The notes under the pieces were generated by a model. The model was not told the DNA's origin and searched no databases. It was given only the letters and a program-made list of their open reading frames with translations. A DNA stretch of 64,000 bases, taken from an uncultured Desulfovibrio sp. GTDB taxonomy: Bacteria > Desulfobacterota > Desulfovibrionia > Desulfovibrionales > Desulfovibrionaceae. The position numbers were made by a program, and so were the translations under genes. The stretch spans positions 1,075,303-1,139,302 of the forward strand of contig CAJXYU010000001.1 in NCBI GenBank assembly GCA_913063155.1, read 5' to 3'. Below are positions 24,693-31,329 of the stretch, in pieces; positions within the stretch are counted from its first letter, which is position 1; each line of letters starts with the position of its first letter.

Positions 24693-26669
24693 CTAATATT
24701 TTTCCCTGATGAGCTTGGCGAAGTTCTCCGGCGTGAAACCGTATTTTGCGGAGAGCTCCTTGCCAGGCGCGGATTGACCGAAGTGGTTGAGGCCGAGAAC
24801 GATGCCGTCGCAGCCCACGTACTTGTACCAGAGATCGGTGCGGCCGGCTTCTGCTGCGGCGCGTGCGGTGACCTCGGGCGGGAAGACTTCTTTCTTGTAC
24901 ATCTCGGGCTGCTCGTCAAAGAGCTTGAAACTGCAGATGTTGACCACACGGACCTTGCGCTTGAACAGCTTGGCGGTTTCCAGGGCCAGAGAGACCTCGG
25001 AACCGGAAGCGGTGATGATCAGGTCCGGGGTCCCTTCGCAGTCCTTGAGAATGTATCCGCCCTTGCGTGCGCCGTCCTTGATGGCCGGATACTCGGCCGG
25101 GTCCAGGATGGGCAGTCCCTGGCGGGTCAGGAACACGCAGGAGGGATGATCGTCCTGCGTGAAGGCCACGTCGAGGCAGACCGCGGTTTCAGTGGCGTCG
25201 GCCGGGCGCAGATCGATGACGCCCGGGATAAGACGCAGGCTGCTGATGTGCTCGATGGGCTGGTGCGTGGGGCCGTCCTCGCCCACCCAGAAGGAATCGT
25301 GGGTGAAGATGTAGATGGACGGCAGCTCCTGAAGGGAGGACATGCGGATGGCGTTGCGGCAGTAGTCCGAGAAGGTCAGGAACGTTGCGCCGAACGGGAT
25401 GATGCCGCCGTGCAGGGCCATGCCGTTCATGATTGCGGCCATGGGGAACTCGCGTACGCCGAAGGCCAGGTTGCGGGCGTCGAATCCGTCCAGGCCGAAG
25501 TCGCCCATGGTTTTGCGGAAATTGGCGGTCTGGTTGGACGGGTCCAGGTCGGCGGAACCGCCCAGCAGGTTGGGGATGTCGTTCATGACCGCGTCGAGGC
25601 AGGTACCCCAGGCCTTGCGGGTGGCCATGGTTTCACCGGGGGTGAACTCGGGCCAGTCTATCTTCAGTTCGGAACGCTTGCACATGACCTGCTTCCACAG
25701 GGCCGCGAATTCGGCGTCGGAAGCAAGCTTGGAATCAAGATTTTTCTGCCAGGCGGCAGCGCGTTCGCGCAGGGAGTCCTGGCGGCCGCGGAAATGATCC
25801 AGAACGTCCTGCGGCACGTAGAAATCTTCGCTGGGCAGGCCGAGCTTTTCCTTGGTGGCCGCGATCTCGTCGGCTTTGAGGGGCTCGCCGTGGGTCTTGT
25901 GGTTGCCTTCCAGGGTGGCGGCGCCCTTGGCCATCACGGTGTGGCAGACGATGATGGTCGGTTTGGAACCTTCCAGCTTGGCGTCCTGCACTGCCTTGCG
26001 GATCTGGGTGTGGTCGTGGCCGTCCACTTCCAGAACCTGCCAGCACATGCCTTCGAAGACCTTGCGGATGTCGGCGCAGTCCACTTTCTTGGTGGGACCG
26101 GCCAGCTGGATCTTGTTGGAGTCGTAGAAAACGATGAGTTTACCCAGACCCCAGAGGCCGGCCAGGGAGGCCGCGCCCAGGGCTATGGGTTCCTGGAGGT
26201 CGCCGTCGGAGCTGAGTGCGTAGGTGAAGTGGTCCATGATGTCGGAACCGAGCTTCTGGCGCAGGAAGGCTTCGGCGGTGGCGAAACCCACGGACATGGC
26301 GAAGCCCTGGCCCAAGGGGCCGGTGGTGGCTTCCACACCCGGGGTCAGATGGCATTCGGGATGACCTGGGGTCAGGCTGCCCATCTGGCGGAAATCCTTG
26401 AGGGCGTCCATGCCCAGAAAGCCCGTCAGGTGCAGCAGGCTATAGAGGAGCATGGATTCGTGACCGGCGGAAAGGATGAAGCGGTCACGGTTGAACCAGT
26501 CCGCGTTGTCCGGATCGTAGTTCAGAAAATCCTGGTACAGCAGGGTGGCGAAGTCGGCCGAAGACATGGCGCCGCCCGGGTGCCCGGAGTTGGCCTTGGC
26601 CACGCCGTCCATGATCAGCCCTTTGACAACAGCAACGGTCTTCTGGTCCAGCTGGCAGTCGTTTTTCAT
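24693..26669 (-). CDS. tkt: Transketolase
   Basis: A 658-residue thiamine-diphosphate enzyme moving two-carbon units between sugar phosphates. The ANSGHPGGAMSSAD start motif, the GPLGQGFAMSVGFA loop, the cofactor motif beginning GDGDLQEPIALGA and ending near DSNKIQL, and the later HDSFWVGEDGPTHQPIEH catalytic histidine region are all intact. It lies between rpiB (20 bases upstream) and glpX, so three enzymes of the non-oxidative pentose-phosphate and gluconeogenic routes are made together. Length and motifs match the common bacterial form. Confidence 0.96.
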   Translation of the reverse strand: MKNDCQLDQKTVAVVKGLIMDGVAKANSGHPGGAMSSADFATLLYQDFLNYDPDNADWFNRDRFILSAGHESMLLYSLLHLTGFLGMDALKDFRQMGSLTPGHPECHLTPGVEATTGPLGQGFAMSVGFATAEAFLRQKLGSDIMDHFTYALSSDGDLQEPIALGAASLAGLWGLGKLIVFYDSNKIQLAGPTKKVDCADIRKVFEGMCWQVLEVDGHDHTQIRKAVQDAKLEGSKPTIIVCHTVMAKGAATLEGNHKTHGEPLKADEIAATKEKLGLPSEDFYVPQDVLDHFRGRQDSLRERAAAWQKNLDSKLASDAEFAALWKQVMCKRSELKIDWPEFTPGETMATRKAWGTCLDAVMNDIPNLLGGSADLDPSNQTANFRKTMGDFGLDGFDARNLAFGVREFPMAAIMNGMALHGGIIPFGATFLTFSDYCRNAIRMSSLQELPSIYIFTHDSFWVGEDGPTHQPIEHISSLRLIPGVIDLRPADATETAVCLDVAFTQDDHPSCVFLTRQGLPILDPAEYPAIKDGARKGGYILKDCEGTPDLIITASGSEVSLALETAKLFKRKVRVVNICSFKLFDEQPEMYKKEVFPPEVTARAAAEAGRTDLWYKYVGCDGIVLGLNHFGQSAPGKELSAKYGFTPENFAKLIREKY

Positions 26670-26689
26670 TCTAGTCTCTCCCTCGGAAA

Positions 26690-27130
26690 TTATTTGCCTA
26701 CGGTTTCGATGAGATCGATGCGCCGTTTGTGGCGGTCGCCCTCAAATTCGGTTTCAAGATATGCCTTCACGATGCCTTCGGCGGTGCCGTAGCCGATGAC
26801 ACGCTCCCCAAGGCAGAGGATGTTGGCGTCGTTGTGCGCCCTGGACATGCGGGCCATGAATTCGTTGGTGCACACGGCAGCCCTTACCCCGGCGAACCGG
26901 TTGGCGGCCATGGACATGCCCAGGCCGGTGCCGCAGATGAGAATGCCCAGGCCGTCTTCCGCAACGACCTTTTGCGACACCTTGGCGGCAAAAACCGGGT
27001 AGTCACAGCTGTCCGTACAGTCGGGGCCCTCGTCCACAACTTCCACGCCCCAGGACTCCAGGGCCTTGACCAGCCGCTGCTTCAGGGTGAAGCCACCGTG
27101 GTCCGATCCGATGATGATCCTCTTAACCAT
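26690..27130 (-). CDS. rpiB: Ribose-5-phosphate isomerase B
   Basis: A 146-residue isomerase converting ribose 5-phosphate and ribulose 5-phosphate. It begins IIIGSDHGGFTLKQRL, with the conserved SDHGG. The catalytic cysteine lies in ILICGTGLGMSMAAN, and the phosphate-binding segment RAHNDANILCLG follows. Length is normal. Its start overlaps the end of the upstream small gene by 8 bases. It supplies a substrate for the transketolase encoded next. Confidence 0.95.
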   Translation of the reverse strand: MVKRIIIGSDHGGFTLKQRLVKALESWGVEVVDEGPDCTDSCDYPVFAAKVSQKVVAEDGLGILICGTGLGMSMAANRFAGVRAAVCTNEFMARMSRAHNDANILCLGERVIGYGTAEGIVKAYLETEFEGDRHKRRIDLIETVGK

Positions 27131-27440
27131 TTCCCTCGTCCTTGCGTCCGGTCTCTCCGGCCGTTTCCTTGCCGCTCTGTTCGAGCTCCTGCTCCAGGGC
27201 GGCTATTTCTTCTTTAAGGAATTCGATCTGCTTGAGCGTCAATTCCTTTTCCTCTTTTCTGCCGCGGGGTGCTTCCGCTATGTGGCCGAGATGCACATAT
27301 TCCTCTTTGAGCTGCTTTTCAAGTCGGCTGATTTCGAATCGACGCATGGAGGTTTTGCCCATGCGCTTCATTTCCCTGAGCCAGACCCTGAAGCCATAGA
27401 CCAGATTGTCAAAGATTCCGTCCGGGTGGTAACCGCTCAT
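27123..27440 (-). CDS. Small coiled-coil protein of unknown function
   Basis: A 105-residue charged protein. The first 30 residues (YHPDGIFDNLVYGFRVWLREMKRMGKTS) could form an amphipathic helix. The rest is strongly coiled-coil (ISRLEKQLKEEYVHLG, then LTLKQIEFLKEEIAALEQELEQ), ending in an acidic/polar tail. It sits between the LolB-like gene and rpiB with an 8-base overlap into rpiB, so it is almost certainly translated. I do not recognise a family; a structural or membrane-associated partner is possible. Confidence 0.7.
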   Translation of the reverse strand: MSGYHPDGIFDNLVYGFRVWLREMKRMGKTSMRRFEISRLEKQLKEEYVHLGHIAEAPRGRKEEKELTLKQIEFLKEEIAALEQELEQSGKETAGETGRKDEGNG

Positions 27441-27448
27441 GATTCCCC

Positions 27449-28294
27449 CTATTCCACTTGATGTGTTTTCACGCTTGTGCCCAGCCGAAAAATATCCGTG
27501 CCGTCCGGCAGGGAAAGGCCCAGTGCCTGATCAGGCCAGTCCCCGTTGCGGAAGTCTCGGTTCTTGACTCGCAACACGCCCTGTTCCCCGTTGTCGATGC
27601 CCAGCCTGAGCATGCCGGGCTGGGGCACGCCCTTGCCGTCGTCCGGGTAATAACGGTCGAAGTCGATGCTCCAACCACGGAGATCACCGTTGTAGATTCT
27701 GGTTTTGCCCTCCAGGCGCATTGGTCTGGCCCAGCCGTCCAAAGCCAGAAGGGAGACCGGCCCCTTGTTGAAACGGAAGACATAGCCCGATTCCGTGCGT
27801 TCTCCGCTGTCGAAGTCATCCGGCGCCAGCGAGGCGAAGGAGCCGCCCAGCATGTGGGCCAGATCCCGCAGGGAAAAGGGAAACGGCATGCCCAGGCGCG
27901 TCGCCCCGAGCACCGGATTGGGATCGGTGTAGGCGGCCCGCTGGTCCGGATAGAAGACGGTCAGCCCGCCGTCGTCCTCGCGGATATGGGCCAGCTTGCG
28001 GCCGATCCCCGCGGCGATGTCCAGGCGCAGCGGATGGTCGAAATCGCCCCACAGGTTGATGACCGTGCGGTTGCTGCGTTTGGGCTTCACGCGGGTATAG
28101 AAGAGGCTGGCCGTGATCGAGATGCCCGAGGAGGGTAACGGGGCGCAGTAGTTTTCACGGAATTCGGTCCAGGCCTCCCGGGGCGTGTCCAGACCCGGCT
28201 TGAATGCTTTCTTGGGCGCGCAGCCGGCGGCAAGGGCCAACAGACCCGCCGCGAGGATGAGACCGGAAAGAGAGAAACGTCTTACTGCCTGCAT
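27449..28294 (-). CDS. LolB-like outer-membrane lipoprotein
   Basis: A 281-residue lipoprotein with the lipobox LAAGC at about residues 21-25. The body has beta-rich features like LolB or the DUF4292 group: TASLFYTRVKPKRSNRTVINLWGDFDHPLRLDI, then VFYPDQRAAYTDPNPVL and later strands (MRLEGKTRIYNGDLRGWSIDFDRYY). LolB receives lipoproteins at the outer membrane. The relation is by fold and context and is not certain. Its ATG overlaps the stop of the TPR gene by one base. Confidence 0.6.
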   Translation of the reverse strand: MQAVRRFSLSGLILAAGLLALAAGCAPKKAFKPGLDTPREAWTEFRENYCAPLPSSGISITASLFYTRVKPKRSNRTVINLWGDFDHPLRLDIAAGIGRKLAHIREDDGGLTVFYPDQRAAYTDPNPVLGATRLGMPFPFSLRDLAHMLGGSFASLAPDDFDSGERTESGYVFRFNKGPVSLLALDGWARPMRLEGKTRIYNGDLRGWSIDFDRYYPDDGKGVPQPGMLRLGIDNGEQGVLRVKNRDFRNGDWPDQALGLSLPDGTDIFRLGTSVKTHQVE

Positions 28295-30048
28295 CAGATA
28301 CCCTTCAGCTTGGCCTTGATGGCTGCTGGATCTTTTGCGCCGAACTCAAGGGATTTCCCGTATCCCTTGCGCGCTTCTTTTTTCTTGCCCATGGCCTTGG
28401 CGATGTCGCCGTAGTGTTCCCAGAGGGTGGGATCGTCCTTGGTTACGGTTACGGCGTCGCGGATGTATTCCCAGGCTTTGTCCAGGTCGCCGAGTTTGTA
28501 ATACACCCAGGCCACCGAGTCGAGTATGTACCCGTTGTCGGGGTCTTGCTTGGCCGCGTTGGTTACCAGCACCAGGGCGCGGTCCAGATCCCGGCCTTCC
28601 TCGGCCAGCGTGTAGCCAACGTAGTTGAGAGCCTGGGCGTGGTCCGGATGCTTGACCAGCAGTTTTTCCATGAGCGCCAGCCCTTCGGGCCTCTTGCCCA
28701 TGCTTTCCATGAGCATGGCCAGTTCATACATGAGCTCGGCATCTTCGGGCATTTGGGCCATCCCGGTTTCCAGCACGGCCTTGGCCGCCTCCTTGTCCCC
28801 CTGGGCGGCGAGCAGGGTGGATTTGAGGATGTAGAAACGGTTGTTGCCGGGATAACGTTCCAGGCCTTCGGTCACGGCGTCCATGGCCTGCCGCTTCATA
28901 CCCATGAGGTTCAGAAGCTGGGCCCGGAATTGGAGCGCCTGGGGATAGTGTTTGCCCTCGGAGGAAACTTTTTCCAGGAACTCGAGGGCCTTGGCCGGGT
29001 CGCTTTCCCCTTCGTTGGCGATGACCGCTTTGTAGAACCAATATTCCGCGGGAACCGGCTCCTGGCCCGCCAGCACGTCCAACACGGTGGATGCCTGGGC
29101 ATAGAAACCGTCGGAAATGAAGATATTGGCCGCGTCCAGCAGGAATACCTTGGTCTTGGGCCCGTCCATGGCCAGGGTCAGGGCCCGGTCCACGTTGTTG
29201 AGCTTGAGGTTGATGTTTACCAGGCGCAGCCGTACTTCCGGCCCTTTGTCTATTTCGAGCAACTCGGTGTAGACCTTTTCGGCCAGGTCGTACTCTTTGC
29301 CCATCTCATGCAGGTAGGCCAGTTCGGCCAGACCTTCCACGAAATCGGGGTAGAGCTTGAGGGCCTGCTTGAGGCTGGCGATGGCCTGCTTGCGCTGTCC
29401 CAGCTTGGCCTGGGCGCGGGCACGGAAATAGTGGGTTTCGGACGTGTATTTGTCCGTGGGGACGAGCTTGAACTGGTCCAGGGCGTCGGCGTACTTGCCC
29501 GCCTCAACCATCATCTGGCCGTAGCGTTCCCGGGCAATGAAGTCGTCGGGCTTGGCCGCCAGATAGTTGTCCATGATGGAGGCCGCCCGGATGGAGTTGC
29601 CCTCGATGAGCCAGGAGTTGGCCAGATACATGGTCATGAGCCGGTCGTTGGGGAACCTGTTCAGGCCTTCGCGCAGGATTTCACGGGACTTCTTGCCGTA
29701 CTTCTCGTCGTTCCAGTAAAGGGCCGCCTTGTCCCGGTAGAGTTCGGCCGTTGGCTCGTGGGCGATGACGATGTCGAGTGACTCCACCGCCTTGCTGCGC
29801 AGGGCGAGCAGCTGGGATTTGGTCAGGCTGCCCGGCCTCTGCTGGGCGCGTTGAAGCCGGCTCTTGATATCCTGATAGACGAGATAGTGGTAAGTGACGT
29901 CCGCTTCTCCGGAAAGCTCGATGGGCTGGGATGCGGCCATCGGCTGCCGGGCCGGTGTGCAGCCGGAGATTATCCCGGCTCCCAGCAGCAGGGTAAACAG
30001 GAGCAGGGCTGGACGGACAAGGGGGAACGGGGGCTGAATATGTTTCAT
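28294..30048 (-). CDS. TPR-repeat lipoprotein
   Basis: A 584-residue exported protein with a lipobox (GAGIISGC, cysteine near residue 30). Some ten or more tetratricopeptide repeats follow, for example YGQMMVEAGKYADALDQFKLV and AELAYLHEMGKEYDLAEKVYTELLEID. Such proteins are protein-protein scaffolds at the inner face of the outer membrane, often in lipoprotein or outer-membrane assembly or secretion. The overlap with the LolB-like gene supports a joint role at the outer membrane. It follows rpoH after 34 bases, so it is probably expressed with it. Confidence 0.8.
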   Translation of the reverse strand: MKHIQPPFPLVRPALLLFTLLLGAGIISGCTPARQPMAASQPIELSGEADVTYHYLVYQDIKSRLQRAQQRPGSLTKSQLLALRSKAVESLDIVIAHEPTAELYRDKAALYWNDEKYGKKSREILREGLNRFPNDRLMTMYLANSWLIEGNSIRAASIMDNYLAAKPDDFIARERYGQMMVEAGKYADALDQFKLVPTDKYTSETHYFRARAQAKLGQRKQAIASLKQALKLYPDFVEGLAELAYLHEMGKEYDLAEKVYTELLEIDKGPEVRLRLVNINLKLNNVDRALTLAMDGPKTKVFLLDAANIFISDGFYAQASTVLDVLAGQEPVPAEYWFYKAVIANEGESDPAKALEFLEKVSSEGKHYPQALQFRAQLLNLMGMKRQAMDAVTEGLERYPGNNRFYILKSTLLAAQGDKEAAKAVLETGMAQMPEDAELMYELAMLMESMGKRPEGLALMEKLLVKHPDHAQALNYVGYTLAEEGRDLDRALVLVTNAAKQDPDNGYILDSVAWVYYKLGDLDKAWEYIRDAVTVTKDDPTLWEHYGDIAKAMGKKKEARKGYGKSLEFGAKDPAAIKAKLKGI

Positions 30049-30082
30049 GTGTGTTTACCGTATGCTTGGTTTTGTTTCTGGG

Positions 30083-31087
30083 CTACGCCTCTTCCTCGAT
30101 CCAGTCGCGGGAGAAGTCCTTGACCTTTTCCGCCAGATGTTCGCGAATCTTCTTGAGCAGCCGGGCTTCTATCTGGCGCACCCGTTCGCGTGTGACGCCG
30201 TAACGTTCGCCGATTTCCCGCAGGGTGACCGGGGACTCGGAGAGCAGGCGTTCGTTGAGGATGGTCTGTTCCTTCTCGTTGAGGAACGGTTCGATGGTGC
30301 GCAGATTGTCGAGCAGCATGCCCGTGATTTCGTCGTTGGCCAGCTTTTCCTCCACCCCGGGATCCAGCGCGGGCAGGAAGTCCATGCGGGTGGTGTCCGT
30401 GTCCTCCCCCAAAGGCTGGTTCAGGGACATGTCGTTTTTGGACAGGCGCAGATCCATTTCCTCGATTTCGGCTTCGGACACGTTGAGGTTCTCGGAGAGC
30501 ACCTCGGTGGTGGGGTCGAAGCCCAGGGTCATGAGCCGCTGGCGTTCCTTGTTCAGGTTGTAAAATAGCTTTCGTTGGGTCTGGGTGGTGCCGATCTTTA
30601 CCAGCCGCCAGTTGTCCATGATGAACTTGAGGATGTAGGCCTTGATCCAGAACGCCGCGTAATAGGAAAATTTGATGCCCTTTTCCGGGTCGAATTTCTG
30701 CACGGCCTTCAGGAGCCCCACATTACCCTCCTGGATCAGGTCCAGGGCGTTCTGCATCCAGCGGCGCTGAAAGTCCATGGCGATCTTGACCACCAGGCGC
30801 AGGTGCGAGGACACCAAGCGGAAGGCCGCGTCCTGGTCGTTCCGCTCGCGAACGCGCACGGCCAACTCGTATTCCTCTTCGGGGGCGAGCATGGGGAAGC
30901 GCGAAATCTCCTTGAGATACAGCTGGAGCGGGTCGCGGACGCCGACTTCCTTGCTGGTGGGCGTGAAAGTGGCCGGGAGGCCCGCGCCCTTCTTTTTCAC
31001 AAGCTCCTTGGTCGTCCCGAGATCTTCCTTTACAATTTCGGGTATGATTGCGTCGTTGGTCGACTCTTCTTTTTCTTTGGGTGTCAT
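30083..31087 (-). CDS. rpoH: RNA polymerase sigma factor, RpoH (sigma-32) type
   Basis: A 334-residue sigma-70-family factor. Region 1.2-2 runs from DPLQLYLKEISRFPMLAPEEEYELA, with the -10-binding LDLIQEGNVGLLKAVQKFDPEKGIKFSYYAAFWIKAYI. The RpoH-box-like QRKLFYNLNKERQRL follows. Region 4 ends with TLREIGERYGVTRERVRQIEARLLKKIREHL. It lacks the long RpoD region 1.1, but has an N-terminal extension of about 45 residues compared with E. coli RpoH. Heat-shock sigma is therefore the best call. It heads a seven-gene minus-strand block. The promoter may be at 31155-31181. Confidence 0.82.
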   Translation of the reverse strand: MTPKEKEESTNDAIIPEIVKEDLGTTKELVKKKGAGLPATFTPTSKEVGVRDPLQLYLKEISRFPMLAPEEEYELAVRVRERNDQDAAFRLVSSHLRLVVKIAMDFQRRWMQNALDLIQEGNVGLLKAVQKFDPEKGIKFSYYAAFWIKAYILKFIMDNWRLVKIGTTQTQRKLFYNLNKERQRLMTLGFDPTTEVLSENLNVSEAEIEEMDLRLSKNDMSLNQPLGEDTDTTRMDFLPALDPGVEEKLANDEITGMLLDNLRTIEPFLNEKEQTILNERLLSESPVTLREIGERYGVTRERVRQIEARLLKKIREHLAEKVKDFSRDWIEEEA

Positions 31088-31107
31088 GTTTGGCTAGATA
31101 ACTGGAT

Positions 31108-31135
31108 GGCGCACGGGAGCGCCTTTATTTTTTTT
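31108..31135 (+). terminator. Hairpin with T run in the rpoH leader (plus strand)
   Basis: GGCGC-ACGGGA-GCGCC followed by TTTATTTTTTTT reads as a plus-strand terminator although it lies opposite the rpoH leader. It could stop antisense transcripts. On the minus strand it would be a leader hairpin after an A-rich stretch. The stem is only five pairs. Confidence 0.3.
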
Positions 31136-31154
31136 CTGAGGTCCGAAGTACATG

Positions 31155-31181
31155 ACTATAGTTTTTATTTGTCCTTTTCAA
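31155..31181 (-). promoter_or_regulatory. Candidate rpoH promoter
   Basis: On the minus strand TTGAAA and TATAGT are separated by 15 bases, about 68 bases before the rpoH start. The spacing is shorter than usual. Confidence 0.3.
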
Positions 31182-31224
31182 TGTTTTTCGGTAGGCCCCG
31201 CCCTTGAGAGGGAGTCTAAAGTGC

Positions 31225-31253
31225 TTGATTTTTCTTTGATCCCGGACTATATC
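31225..31253 (+). promoter_or_regulatory. Candidate metH promoter
   Basis: TTGATT (31225-31230) and TATATC (31248-31253) with the ideal 17-base spacer. The -10 box overlaps the inverted repeat at 31249-31268. Confidence 0.55.
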
Positions 31254-31268
31254 AAGACATCTTGATAT
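31249..31268. promoter_or_regulatory. Inverted repeat over the metH -10 box, putative operator
   Basis: ATATCAAG and CTTGATAT are perfect inverted 8-base arms around ACAT. A protein bound here would block the promoter. The ArsR-type SahR regulator controls methionine-cycle genes in related bacteria and is a candidate, but I cannot check its consensus here. Confidence 0.55.
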
Positions 31269-31329
31269 TCGAATATTAAATGCGCCCACTTCCGAGGGCG
31301 TCGGCAATATGTTTGAACCGGAGGGAAAC

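Noticed and set aside
24774..26792. 672-codon plus-strand frame opposite transketolase
   Set aside because: Antisense shadow of tkt; amino-acid composition is that of reverse-strand codon bias and no motif is present.
31100..31309. Cobalamin or SAM riboswitch before metH
   Set aside because: I could not find the conserved B12-box or the SAM-type helices; only the palindromic operator is clear.
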